64,000 nucleotides of DNA from Actinernus sp. WN-2022 (Eukaryota; Cnidaria; Anthozoa; Actiniaria; Actinernidae). The notes beneath the pieces are model-generated. The model was not told the DNA's origin. It saw nothing but the letters and a program-made list of their open reading frames with translations, and searched no databases. Within the stretch, counting starts at the first letter, position 1; the number at the start of each line of letters is the position of its first letter. The stretch lies in the NCBI GenBank assembly GCA_030867875.1, contig JAOWCC010001589.1, forward strand, positions 78,701,537-78,765,536, written 5' to 3'. Position numbers and translations under genes: made by a program. Shown in pieces: positions 43,030-54,091 of this stretch.

Positions 43030-46000
43030 ATGTACATCATAGTCCTACTCGTGATTGCCTGTGTATCAGTTGCTGTTGTATTACTCATACCGTCTCCAAT
43101 CGACCCACTGGCATACAGGTACGTGTTATAGGGAATTCACCTTCAAACTAACCGTATTATTGACCTATTCATAAAGACATCAAAGCGAGACAAGCTTGTT
43201 ACAAGAAGAGAAAAATCTGCAGTCGATGACGGAAAAGCGGTAATTTACAAAGAAATATGTATCGCTGTGACATTCTCGTTTAATTTATGGAATCGGTTTC
43301 TTTGTAGTTTGAAATTTACAAGAAGAGGCACAAGTATCAAAACTTTAAACATGCATGCATTTGGTTTCAAAAGTGCTAACCAATTTCCACCTGGCAATTT
43401 ATAAACGAAAAGGATATAGTCAGGGGCCTTATGTCACTCCCGTGGGAATTTCATGATCATTTTAGTTTCTTTACAGAAATCAACACTTTGGAGTATGTTA
43501 CATCAAATTTAATTTGTCACCAATTTTTTCAACCAGAGTGACGTCATCTTTTTTGCATATTAATTATGACGTCATGAATTAGCTATAGTATGATGGTGGA
43601 CAGCCAATAAAAATTGATTTTGACAAACTTTCTGCACTTTTTACTGCTGTTTTCATGCATTCAACTGACATGTTGGATGTAGAACGGCTTTTCAGTTTAA
43701 ACAGGGTCATCTCGACTTATGCTAATTAGCTATGACGTCATAAACTGCATGCAAGGTGCAGTAAAAGCCAATATATCAGATTGCAAAGAATGACCTGGCG
43801 TTTATTTTATGTGCTACTTCCGTTTTCATGCATTCAACTGACACGTTGGATGTAGAATGACATTTTTAGTTTAAACAGCGTCATGTTGATTTATGCTAAT
43901 TAGCTATAACGTCAGAAACTGCATGCAAGGTACAGTAAAAGCCAATATATCAGATTGCAAAGAATGACCTGGCGTTTATTTTATGTGCTACTTCCGTTTT
44001 CATGCATTCAACTGACACGTTGGATGTAGAATGACATTTTTAGTTTAAACAGCGTCATGTTGATTTATGCTAATTAGCTATAACGTCAGAAACTGCATGC
44101 AAGGTACAGTAAAAGCCACTTCCTATAGTTCCATATGGGAGATTTCACCTGTCTACTATATAACAAGGTCCTCGTCGTCGCTGTCATCACTCTCAACTGT
44201 AGCATCCTCAGCATTCCTATTTTCGCATCTTGACTCACAAGAGGTGCACATGTCAGTGCATTTAAGGCTATGCTTTCTACACGTGCAGATCATTCTTGTG
44301 CAGGTTCCTTTGCATCCGCACTTGATGAACTCCAACACAGCCTTGGGTGCAGGAGGCAAGATGGTTGGAACAGCCTGCAATCGGTCGCCATCTTCTCTCC
44401 ATCCATGAGACGTCGGGGCTGGGAGATTCGGACATGGAATATCGCATTCTTTCCACACAAGTGTAACATAGTTAGCACGCCTTACCATCTGCTTCAGGGC
44501 TGCCTCAGTTGGAGGGAGCTTCTCGTCGGTGTACTGTTTCTTGCTGAATAAGAACCATCGCATTTCCTTGACGCTTGTAATCTGGGTTGAGGGTACGTAC
44601 AATTGGCACATGTAACGCTCTAGCATCTTATACACATCTTCTGGAACGAGTGCCGAGTTCCCAAGGCTTGAAAATGCATCTATCACTTGCTGGTCAGCCT
44701 TCTTTAGAGCATTCCAACAGGAAATTTTGGATTTACCACAGATAGTGCCAGTCTGATCACATCCCGTGAAAGCGTGAAACCCAGGCAACGCTTCCACAAG
44801 ATCCTCCCCAACGGCATCGTACAGTCGACCTAAGGGGATGGATCGACGTTTTGCCCCTGTGCCAACCACCAGTGATGTGTCTGGAGATAGTCTCTTGTAA
44901 ATCCACAGGGCCAGAATCAATACATCGGTGTCAGGACTCTGGATAGAGATGGAAGAAGCTCCTCTGTCGGTGGCATCAATAGCATGTAGGAGCATACGAG
45001 TGTCTGCCTCCTCCTGGTTGCTTTCTAGATGCTCAATTAGTAAGTTGTTGGATGACATGCAATTGCTCTTGGAGGTTACAACGTAAGCCTTCTGGGAATC
45101 TTTCTTGCACTGGAGCAGGTGGGATGCTAAGTAGATTGACAGTGATTCCTTGTTCTCTTTGCAGCTCAACAGCTGCTTCATCGTGATCTTTTCGATGACT
45201 GCATCACCTGAGATCTGGTATACGATTGGCCTATTGAGGCCTTGACGCATCTGCCGAGTCCTCTCCTTGAGCGAATTTGGGACGTCATAGCGGTCAAAGA
45301 TAATGTGAACTTCACTGGATTCTTTTGACCTGTTGTCGATGATTTCCACGAAATGACTGGCAAGGTCGTGGCCGGTTTTCACCCAGGTAGGCTTTCCCAT
45401 TGACTGTACTACCGCCATTCCATCAATGATGACGACATACCTGCCATGTTGTTGTTGCTCTGCGGGAACAGGTAGCTGTTGTGGAAGCAAATCTTCCAGT
45501 ATGGTCATCAGCTTGCTCTTGCCAACACAATGCCGAAGACTGCCATCAGAAGTGAAGAGTGCTCGAGGAAACTCAGCCAGCTCAAACTTACTGATGCTTT
45601 CCTTTACGTCAAGCTCGGGTCTTGAGAGTACAACAACAAGAAAACGTGCAAAGAGGGCTCTGTCATCCTTCAAAGCTGTAACACCGTTCGTTGACTTGCT
45701 CTTATTTGTCACTCTTGCAGTCTTCCATGTCTTCAGATTCGTCTTTTTCATCGTGCTCCAAACACTGAGAGTGCGTTCAGTAATTCTGTCTTTGACATAT
45801 TTGTCAAAAAGTTCCTGACCAACTTCGTCGCGCATCAGCACTGCCTCCTTGACTGCATCTGGCATGACCGCCTTGGTGATTATATTGAGCAGCTCACTTT
45901 CTTTCATTTGGAATGGATTGCTTACTTTCAACACCTCCCTCAACTTCCCAACGTTCTCCTCGTAGCGATTGATCACAGCCTCAGATAAATCGTGATGGCG

Positions 46001-49000
46001 TGTCAAACTGTGGGTCTGTATACCCATCATGGCTAATGCTTCTGTTGCTAGGCGACTTAACTCTGGTGCAATAAGAAACCATCTAGCCATAGCTGCTGGC
46101 TGCTGGGTCAATCCCTTAAGACCTCCTCGGATCTTCATGATCTTGTTCACGTGCTCTATGGCATGGTCAGGACCAATGGCGCAGAAAGGGATCTCATTCT
46201 TATTGACAGAGAAGTTCCCTTTCATGAATTCTTCATATATATCAGGATCACTTGTCTCGATCTGTTCCATCTGCGCCAGGTAGAGCGGGACCATGCGGGC
46301 ATAGTTTAAACGATCGTGTGCGAAGAAGTACTTGGTCAAGCCTTTAAGGGACTCCAGATGAAGTTTCCAGTTACCTTCTCTAGTAGCTCTGAGAAACATC
46401 CATATACATGCAACAAATTTCATGTAGTCTCTGGCAAACTTGAACAGAGGACGCTGTGCCGCCATGTCTTGGTCAAAGTTTTCGAGCTTCTCCTTCAAGT
46501 CCTCTGTCTGTAATGCACTCAATAGCTCCCTGTGTTGTGTGTTGAGCTCGTTGTATCGACCCTCTTCGCAGACTGTATTCATTGCAAATGTAGCGAGGCG
46601 CACGCTCTCGTACTCTTCTCCATTCTCTTCCTTTTCTCTCTTCAAAAATGTATCCAAATGCAAGTCACACAGAGCAGAGTATGTTATGCTGTGTGCTGTC
46701 AGAGCACGCTTCATATGATTACCCTCGAGGATCTGGTGCTTTGTGGTTGACCCATAAATGCCAGCCTCAACCCAGGCATCCTCAAAGCCACTGTCCTCAA
46801 TAGATGCACCAAGAGCGCGCAATGATGTCATCACCGTATGCATCTCGCCAAGCCTGAAAATAAAGTGGTCTAATGTTGGTACCGTGTGTAGTTGCAGCTT
46901 GACGGCTTTCTCATACAGCTGTAGATCAAATGTTATTACTGTCTTACGGCTTTCCCCCATCACTACCGCACTGATCTTCTGTGCCTGCATTAAGACTGTA
47001 AGCATGGTACTCCACTCATGCGCAGACGCTGCCAGTAAAGGCATCATTGCGACAGTAGTCATTGGTAGCTCTGATGCACTTACTTGCGAATTATACGCTG
47101 CCCATGTAGGGATCTTTTGATTCTCAGAGCGGGATCGTGCAAGCGATTGCCCTACCGACCAGGCCAAATCATCTTGTGCCGCATCGTTAATAATCTCCTG
47201 GGACGGGCTAGTGTTAAGGCCTCCATAAAAGGGACACTTTGGCTGGGCGTTACCAGGAACATAACACTGCAGCAGTTCGGTTGCAGGTAAGGAGGTCGAT
47301 GGCAGAGATTTAGATTTCGCTGTTGTATCGATATCGAGAGTGACTTCGAGTGCGTCATGGGTCTTTCGTTGAAATACTACCATTGCAGTCGCATGCAGAG
47401 TGTTTTTACCCTCAGGGGTATCCTCAGAGAAGTCTGAGTTGTCGACACTGAAGAAGATAAATTGCTCTTTCGTGAGTGCTGGTGGTATAAAGATATCGTT
47501 TTCAGTTGACTGACGCAGAACCGCCTGTGCTAGCTGCGTTTCAATGCGTAATATTCGCGTATAGTCAACGGAAATACCAAGTCCGTGAAGAACGTCAATC
47601 ATCGATCTGCTACGCATTTGCTGGTGTGCTAGGAGACCAATTCCAACTTGTAGTGGGTATTCACGCTGATGGCGAAACGACTTATCCTCTTCATCAGACT
47701 TTGGGTCATACTTCACTTGTCGGTCTGACTTGGTATGATACATGATCTGTTGCGCAAGAAGGGCCGCCTTTGTGTTGACCTCCTCAGCTCGCTGCTCAGT
47801 TTGCAGTTCCGTAGCTACACCTGAAAGAATCCACTGCAACAGAGTGAATAGCTTTGTGGGGATGATGCCGCTCATATCTGAACCCAGTGTTCCATCAAAC
47901 TGCCAAGTTGTGGCCTTCTGGATTTCTTGACGTACTAGTTTTGCACAGTCATAAATGACCTTAAGTTCGCTGTCCGAGGATTTGTTTACAGCTGATTCTA
48001 TAGCTGCAATCTTGGCTCCACTTAGACAAAAACGATCTGATTCATTGCGTCGATAGGCGCGTATAAATGCAATGCCGTCAATATGGTCAGTTAGCAATTG
48101 CCTCAAAGATTTTCTAGAAGGAGACCAGTCACTAAGATGATAATTCAAAATGTTCAAATATGCCTTGTGTGCATCGTCAAGACTTAGTATTCTCCCCTTT
48201 AAAAGCAAGGTTTTTATGAGGTTCAAGTATTCAACATTAGCGGCCATCTTGTTTTCATGAGCACTTGCTTGGTTTTCCGTCAAGGTTTGTCGGGCGCGCA
48301 CTACATGCTTTGTCCAACACGAACGATGGTATTTTATGTCAATTGATAGGGCATCCTCTGGTTTGATTGCACTACTCAGATAGACTTTATATAAGTCACT
48401 GCTGAAGTCGTTAACAAAGTCATACAGTTCTTTTCCCCTGTTTTCACTTTGTATGGCGTGGACTGCCTGCTTTTCTTCGTGAGTTTGACAAAAGAAGCAT
48501 AGTTCGTTGTTGTAAGTTGCTGTAAATGTGCGTGGTATACGTTTTGGAGTCTTTGTCGACTTTTCGCTAGGGTTGGTGGTAGAGGAGCAAGATGAAGTTT
48601 CAAGTGAAGGTCTCCCAGCGGATCGAGACAGGATAGCAACATCTTTCGAAGCAACAGCTTTCTCGAACCTGACTTTCGCTCGCTTTAGCTTTTCAGAACT
48701 AACCGTGCTTTTCCTACAACTGGCATGAAAGCTGGCATTACATAGCCTCAAATCATCATCTGACAACCCTTCTAAACGTGTATTGGCTTCAACTAATTCA
48801 CTGTCTCCATGCTTTGCTCGAGAAAATGCATAATACAAAATATTTTTGTAGGCATCATTGCTGATGTTTTTCACAAGCGGTTCATCCTTGTCAGTTGCCT
48901 GGCAAATAATGCACTTGCTGAAGTCGACTTCAATTTTCTGTTTCTTTTCTGGGATGTCCATCGCTGTTGAATTTACAAGCATTATTTAAATATGTATCCA

Positions 49001-52000
49001 ATGCTATAATGTAGCTTGCAGTCTTGTGAGAAGCAAAATAGCAAATTAAACGAAAATATACTATTGACCTTGCAATACATGGTATAAAACTGTTAAAAAT
49101 ATAATGATATTAGAGGAAGCCATATTTTCTATCAAGCAATTTTACAGTTTCGTGAAACGGTGTAGAGTTATAAGGATTTCACAAAACGCTTGGGCAAAGC
49201 ATCATGGGTAATTGACAGGTGTAAGAAGGAAGAATGCCTACTTAAACATATTTACAATCCTTCTTGCGGTCTTTTCTTTATTCAGTAATGTTAACCTCTA
49301 TCTTATGTACATCTAGAGCAAAAGTTAGCATTGTACATACCTTTATTGCGTCATACAACGTGGGAGACTTTCCAGGCAAAAATAAAATGGCCGACCAGAT
49401 CGAAGACATTGATAAAAGAGGGTAATTCGATTAAAAAGCAACATACAAATAGCGAAGCATTTCTACAACTTATCATTTTTGTATTTCATGCAATTTGGAA
49501 GATAGATATCCAGTTTTCCGCACTGTAACAGTCCAATTAAATAAGGAATAATTACAATTTTAGTTTTACCACAGGAAGCCCGGTTCCTAGCTTTTTCGAT
49601 TTTTAGACTATACTTTCAATAAAACACAAACTTCCAGAGAACAGAAAACAGAATCAAGCGAAGTACATGTACAACAATTATCCACCAATGAAGTGCAAAA
49701 CAATAAGAATGGAACAAAGAGCTGCAATAATTCACCCAAAATGAGCTATATTATTTATTCTCTGCCTGCAAGACAGTTGTAAAAAATACTTTTACCATAT
49801 ATTTATTATGAAAATGTACTTTTGGTCCAAGTATAACCTATAAAACATTTATTGTATGGATTATGTTCATTTTTGATTGAATTAAACACGTAAATACGGC
49901 GATTTTAATGAACTTTATGATAACCGATGACGTCATAACTAATTTGCATAAATCCCTCTTAAATGAGTTAGAAAAAAATTGGTGACACATTGTTTTCGAT
50001 TCAGCATGTTTCAAACTATAGATTTCCGTAGAGAAACTAAAATGATCATGAAATTCCCACGGGAGTGTTTTTTTCGACATAAGGCCCCGGACTATAATAG
50101 AACAATCATAATATGCGGCAAATGAGGCAGTTGTATTCGTTGTTTCACTTTGTGAGACTTCGCATTAAAAAATAAATATAATATTTATTACACTGAAAAC
50201 GATGCAGTTTACTGTTTTTCAATATGACTTCCTTTAATTCTACGCCGAAACACGGAATTCAGAACTTGCCTTATATATAAATTACATGTATTTTCGCGAC
50301 ACTTTAATCTCGCGATTAAAAAAAAAATCGAAATAAAATGTCGTTCAAAAATGCCTCGGTTAAAAATTTGGTCTGGCTACGGGACTGATTGCATTCATTG
50401 TATCTTAGTAACATTCCATAGCCTCTTGTAGGGGTTTGCAGAGAAGCAGTGGCAGATCCAGACTTTTAGGAAAGGGGTTGGCCCATTCCTGAAAGGGGGG
50501 CTCATCCCATCTTTGCCAAAGATGGGAGAGGCTCAGCCCTTCAGGCCTCATTTTTTTTGACAAAAAAAATTGGGGATCCCCGGACCCCTCCCTTAGATCC
50601 AACCTTTGAGAAGAAATATATATGTATTATAAATGTTATAAGAGATACTTATATTGTGATACGTTAAACTAGCTACCCAGAGCCATTGCCGAAGTTCGAA
50701 GGTACCCTTGAACCTAATAACAAGCTCCACAAAACAGAAAGGTTATACGAGGGTCAGCTGATTGGACCAGAATCTATTGCAGTGGACAGTACAGGTATGA
50801 TTCCCCCACTCCTTCCGCTGACAAAATATATAGATTGTTTCCCCTTCTTTTTATTTTAATTTCTTTGACCTGCCCTCGTTGACTTCTCAAGCACCGTCTC
50901 TTCACACAGCCCTTATCACTGACCTTTCAACTCAGGTACTACCTCTTACCATACAAGCTTGGTTCCCCCCCCCCTCCCCCCGACCCCACTAGTTGTACGA
51001 ATTTGATGTAGCTCCATACTTCGATTCTAAGCCGGACAATATATGATTGCTACTAGACACTTGAGGCCCTATCAGAAACTAGAAGACAAAATCTTCCCAA
51101 AATGTCACATAGAAATCGAAGATGAAAAACATTTTTGGTGCGATGTGCAGTTTATAACTCAAGGCGTAATCGACTCCTTGCAGAAAAAAATACAAAAGGA
51201 ATTAAGTACAGTACTTAGCTGAGAATGAGGTATTTTGTGACAAGATAAATCCACCCAATACTTTACAAAAGCTCATAGCTAAATATATATTTGAATGTAT
51301 TAATCAGAAACGATAATTGTTACTCTTTTTAAGAGATGGTGCTAACCATGTGATGATCTAGCTTATTACCAGCTTCAGCGAGCCTAGTTCTATTACCCGG
51401 CTTTTTTTCAGGGACAGTTTATTCAGGACTTGCAGATGGCAGGATTGTCAAGTTTGAGGGAGATCAAATCATTGAAGTAGCAAACACAGGAAAACCTCCA
51501 TGTGGTAAGCCACAAATTGTGACCAAAATATTAAACCTTAGCTGCCACATAGTGGGCCATATATAGAATATATTTACAGGTGGCAGCTCTAACAAAGCCT
51601 GTTTCGGGAGGAGGTAAAATTTTGCCGCCGGAATCTAAAGAAAATGTCGGGGAATTTCCCGGGAATTTTGCGATGATGCCAACTAACTTTCCTGGGAATT
51701 TTCCGGGAAATACAAAGCATTGGGATGCGTCTTTTGGCAAATGCACAATTTATTTAGAACTGTATAAAACAATTCGGGATACGATAAACTGAAAATTGTT
51801 GAACTAGACTTTGTTAGTGCTTTCCATCTCGTATATCCTTAACAAACTTATAATAATTGATTGTGGTATATGTGTTCTTATTTCCCATGATTTGCATCAC
51901 CACATGGTCAAAACTGTCGTATACTTACAAGGTGCTAGCCGAGTGATTCCACAATAATCTTTACCAAGTGGTTTTATTGACATCCCCGAGGTATTAGATA

Positions 52001-54091
52001 CAGTAACATTGACACTGTCACTCCCTTATATGATATGTTCATTTATTGTAATATTTTTTTCAACAGCAACTCCAGTCCTAGTACCACCCTGTGGGGGACC
52101 GTTAGGAATACGCTTTGACAGATATGGTGTGAATCTGATAGTAGCTGATGCATATTATGGCTTGCTAAAAGTCAATACTAAAGCTGGCACAGTCAGTACT
52201 CTAGTTCCAGCCAAACCTGGTGTTGATGGGGAGCCGTTCAGATTTGTAAATAATCTCGACATAGCCAGGGATGGAACCATATACTTCACAGACTCTAGTT
52301 CAAAGTGGGACAGATGGAATAGTAGGTATGTACATATCCTGGAGGATTTGAGCATAGAAATTATGTGAGCTGCAACCATGGTCAAATGATGGAACACCAA
52401 GATTCATGTGACAATCTACTCCCTTTTTTCAAAGTTGTGAGATGCGAGAATTTGCAGTTACCGTTCGGTTACTCACTGGACGGCGGAGGGTCCCGACTGA
52501 GTTTTGACCATGGTTGTAGCTGTTATGTTGCCAAATAAATTTATTTGAAAGCAGCAAACATGCTAGAAGATCACTCTTCCATCTTGTACATGTCTTAATG
52601 TCTCTGAAGTTAACATAGTTATCCCCACCTAGCCTCCTCCGTAGGCATCTCTATTGTGGGCTTCCTGTGGCAAAAGAGAAGAAGAGCGAGAAGCCCAGCT
52701 GGGGGGAAGCCCGCATTCCGAGTTTTAAACTGAACTAGAGATGCCTGCGGCGGAGGCTGATGTATCAATTCCAAACCTGCACATTCACCTCCCCCCACCG
52801 GAATTTGTGGGGCATTTGACATGTTGCAAATGTCCCACCGTGGTGTCAACTAAGCTGTGCAAATGCCCCAGCGTGAGTGCAAATCTCTAACTTATAAACA
52901 TTGATGTCAAATTCGCTATTTTGACTCCCGGCTCCCTTTGACCAATTTCCCATCCCCCCCCCCCCCCCCCAATTTTCTTTGCTGGCAAATGACCCATCCC
53001 CTGGACAGAATCTCAGTCAAATGCCCCACGTATGCCCGGAGGGTATGGGCAGGTTTGGAAGTGATACACATAATCCCCACTATAGTCATATCTTTCAGTT
53101 TTATACAGCTTTATAAAGTTACGTGCCACTTTTTTCCAGGTATGCCATACTTGAAGGTGATGCCACTGGTCGGTTGATGGCATATAATCCAAAGACAGGA
53201 GAACTTGATGTCCTTCTTAAAGACCTTCGTTTTGCAAATGGAGTACAGCTTTCACCAGAGGGAGACTTCCTGCTCGTTGCCGAAACCACAATGGCTAGAA
53301 TTCTCAGGTAAGTACTTGATTAAAAATCATGCCTTCTGCATGCAGGATGAGTAAACAATCGCAGGTTAATAAAAGGGTTTTTAGAGAGTGGGGGATAACA
53401 AGGATATTTTGGGGTTATGTAAATTAAAATATAAAAATAACAATGACTTATACATTGCGAAAACAACCTGGTTCTGTTTTCAATCAATTTGAAATGATTT
53501 CTCTAGGTATTGGCTACGAGGAGAAAATGAGGGCAAAGTCGACGTATTCGCTGAAAACCTTCCTGGTTTTCCAGACAACATTCGTCCCAGTAGTACTGGT
53601 GGCTATTGGGTCGCTATGGCGGGCGTTAGAAAGGCTCCCTTCTCCATGTTAGATATGCTGGCTCCTCGACCGTGGGCACGGAAACTTTTAGGCAAGGTAC
53701 ATTATGACGCAGTGTTGTGGCCATCTAAACTCCAACTTTTTGATATACTTTTCGCTTCCCGTAGCAGGGTTTGTCATGCACCGTCCTTTCTTTAGATCAA
53801 TGCTAGCTCTCAATAGTAAATTACTGAAACCACAATGTTTATTACTCTATGATCTACAACGTCTAATGTGTCAAAATTCATCTTTTCCAGTTTATTCCAC
53901 AGGATTGGGTTATCAAGCTGTTCCCTAACTACGGACTTCTCGTTGAGCTGAGCGAGGATGGTAGCATCAAGAGGAGTTTTCACGACCCCGGTGGCCATGT
54001 TATACAGAGCATCAGTGAAGTACACGAGGAAAATGGTGTACTGTACCTTGGCTCTTATTTCGCACCTTTCCTCGGGAAACTAAAGCTATGA
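43030..54091 (+). CDS. APMAP: Adipocyte plasma membrane-associated protein-like (strictosidine-synthase-type beta-propeller)
   Basis: Seven coding exons: 43030-43118, 50673-50794, 51412-51504, 52067-52325, 53140-53307, 53507-53696 and 53891-54091 (stop TGA). They sum to 1,122 bases (373 residues) and every GT-AG junction keeps phase. Exon 1 is a signal anchor, MYIIVLLVIACVSVAVVLLI, followed by SPIDPLAY; an in-frame TAG lies 21 bases before the ATG. Family motifs are ERLYEGQLIGPESIAVD, VYSGLADGRIVKFEG, CGGPLGIRFD, VADAYYGLLKVN, YFTDSSSKW, VAETTMARILR, ENLPGFPDNIRPSSTGGYWV and SEVHEENGVLYLGSYFAPFL. Human APMAP (416 residues) is a type II membrane six-bladed propeller with arylesterase activity; catalysis here is inferred. 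The N-terminal cytoplasmic tail is shorter than in vertebrates. Intron 1 (7.5 kb) carries an intact antisense transposon; introns 3 and 4 carry MITEs. Confidence 0.95.
43600..44118. repeat. Three tandem units of about 174 bp in the left subterminal region of the transposon
   Basis: TTTCATGCATTCAACTGACA starts at 43651, 43824 and 43998, giving spacings of 173 and 174. Units 2 and 3 are nearly identical; unit 1 is more diverged. Each holds TGCTAATTAGCTAT followed by a full or imperfect TGACGTCA palindrome. The array ends about 35 bases from the stop codon of the transposase gene (the stop is at the lower coordinate, near 44156), so it is the gene's 3' side. Subterminal repeats of this kind often bind the transposase; that role is inferred. 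Confidence 0.9.
44156..48982 (-). CDS. Academ-type transposase with FEN1/XPG-like nuclease and CXC domain, 1,608 residues
   Basis: Intronless and uninterrupted. Two similar N-terminal zinc fingers: CIICQ (about 24) with CNASFHASC (about 86), and CFFCQ (about 162) with YHRSC (about 218). A central candidate DDE region includes FFSVDNSDFSEDTPEG (Asp about 514) and LGEMHTVMTSLRALGASIED (about 710-730), and GPDHAIEHVNK follows near 936; exact catalytic residues are not assigned. Residues about 1180-1410 match the FEN1/XPG order of acidic motifs: VVIIDGMA, HIIFDRYD, EEADTRMLLHA, SPDTDVLILAL and FTGCDQTG. The C-terminus (about 1551-1590) is a CXC, tesmin/TSO1-type cysteine cluster, CGCKGTC...CTCRKHSLKC...C. 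An acidic tail ends DSDDEDLVI. The start may be M1 or M8. I did not see a helicase domain, so it fits the XPG-bearing rather than helicase-bearing Academ branch. Confidence 0.85.
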   Translation of the reverse strand: MLVNSTAMDIPEKKQKIEVDFSKCIICQATDKDEPLVKNISNDAYKNILYYAFSRAKHGDSELVEANTRLEGLSDDDLRLCNASFHASCRKSTVSSEKLKRAKVRFEKAVASKDVAILSRSAGRPSLETSSCSSTTNPSEKSTKTPKRIPRTFTATYNNELCFFCQTHEEKQAVHAIQSENRGKELYDFVNDFSSDLYKVYLSSAIKPEDALSIDIKYHRSCWTKHVVRARQTLTENQASAHENKMAANVEYLNLIKTLLLKGRILSLDDAHKAYLNILNYHLSDWSPSRKSLRQLLTDHIDGIAFIRAYRRNESDRFCLSGAKIAAIESAVNKSSDSELKVIYDCAKLVRQEIQKATTWQFDGTLGSDMSGIIPTKLFTLLQWILSGVATELQTEQRAEEVNTKAALLAQQIMYHTKSDRQVKYDPKSDEEDKSFRHQREYPLQVGIGLLAHQQMRSRSMIDVLHGLGISVDYTRILRIETQLAQAVLRQSTENDIFIPPALTKEQFIFFSVDNSDFSEDTPEGKNTLHATAMVVFQRKTHDALEVTLDIDTTAKSKSLPSTSLPATELLQCYVPGNAQPKCPFYGGLNTSPSQEIINDAAQDDLAWSVGQSLARSRSENQKIPTWAAYNSQVSASELPMTTVAMMPLLAASAHEWSTMLTVLMQAQKISAVVMGESRKTVITFDLQLYEKAVKLQLHTVPTLDHFIFRLGEMHTVMTSLRALGASIEDSGFEDAWVEAGIYGSTTKHQILEGNHMKRALTAHSITYSALCDLHLDTFLKREKEENGEEYESVRLATFAMNTVCEEGRYNELNTQHRELLSALQTEDLKEKLENFDQDMAAQRPLFKFARDYMKFVACIWMFLRATREGNWKLHLESLKGLTKYFFAHDRLNYARMVPLYLAQMEQIETSDPDIYEEFMKGNFSVNKNEIPFCAIGPDHAIEHVNKIMKIRGGLKGLTQQPAAMARWFLIAPELSRLATEALAMMGIQTHSLTRHHDLSEAVINRYEENVGKLREVLKVSNPFQMKESELLNIITKAVMPDAVKEAVLMRDEVGQELFDKYVKDRITERTLSVWSTMKKTNLKTWKTARVTNKSKSTNGVTALKDDRALFARFLVVVLSRPELDVKESISKFELAEFPRALFTSDGSLRHCVGKSKLMTILEDLLPQQLPVPAEQQQHGRYVVIIDGMAVVQSMGKPTWVKTGHDLASHFVEIIDNRSKESSEVHIIFDRYDVPNSLKERTRQMRQGLNRPIVYQISGDAVIEKITMKQLLSCKENKESLSIYLASHLLQCKKDSQKAYVVTSKSNCMSSNNLLIEHLESNQEEADTRMLLHAIDATDRGASSISIQSPDTDVLILALWIYKRLSPDTSLVVGTGAKRRSIPLGRLYDAVGEDLVEALPGFHAFTGCDQTGTICGKSKISCWNALKKADQQVIDAFSSLGNSALVPEDVYKMLERYMCQLYVPSTQITSVKEMRWFLFSKKQYTDEKLPPTEAALKQMVRRANYVTLVWKECDIPCPNLPAPTSHGWREDGDRLQAVPTILPPAPKAVLEFIKCGCKGTCTRMICTCRKHSLKCTDMCTSCESRCENRNAEDATVESDDSDDEDLVI
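48983..50092. promoter_or_regulatory. 5' leader and right TIR of the transposon
   Basis: About 1.1 kb between the transposase start and the right terminus, presumably containing its promoter. GATGACGTCATAACTAATTT at about 49927 matches the TATGACGTCAT in the left subterminal region. No clear TATA box. No other gene is seen. Confidence 0.4.
50290..50605. repeat. Two MITE relics in APMAP intron 1
   Basis: AAATTTGGTCTGGCTACGGG at about 50365 is the inverse of the terminus at 9965-9985. From 50447, CAGTGGCAGATCCAGAC with a loosely inverted GGATCC end near 50600 resembles a common hAT-type MITE terminus (CAGTGGCGGATCC). Both are decayed. Confidence 0.45.
52369..52523. mobile_element. MITE with AGCTRCAACCATGGTCAAA TIR (APMAP intron 4)
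   Basis: AGCTGCAACCATGGTCAAAT shortly after the exon 4 donor is inverted at about 52503-52523 (TTTTGACCATGGTTGTAGCT). Non-coding, about 155 bp. Confidence 0.7.
52627..53055. repeat. Two further MITE relics in APMAP intron 4
   Basis: CTAGCCTCCTCCGTAGGCAT followed by CTCTA pairs with TAGAGATGCCTGCGGCGGAGG at 52736-52758. From about 52785 to 53050, CCCACCG, GGGGCATTTGAC words and the inverse GTCAAATGCCCCAC form a second element with a C run at 52956-52972. Confidence 0.55.

Larger units (their letters stand above)
43415..50096 (-). mobile_element. Complete Academ-like DNA transposon (element 43419-50092, TATA at each end)
   Basis: The left terminus GTCAGGGGCCTTATGTC and the right terminus (inverted) GTCCGGGGCCTTATGTC continue into CTCCCGTGGGAATTTCATGA and TCATTTTAGTTTCT. 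There is a 9-base insertion in the right copy and weaker similarity for about 170 bp. TATA lies outside both ends (43415-43418, 50093-50096); because TATA is its own complement, part of it could belong to the TIR. The element is 6,674 bp and carries a single large gene. A 4-bp duplication, an XPG-type domain and overall size agree with the Academ superfamily (AcademX branch). It lies antisense within APMAP intron 1. Confidence 0.88.

Noticed and set aside
45426..45818. Plus-strand frames within the transposase gene (also at 46440-47120)
   Set aside because: They lie opposite a clearly coding 1,608-codon frame and show only complementary-strand composition.
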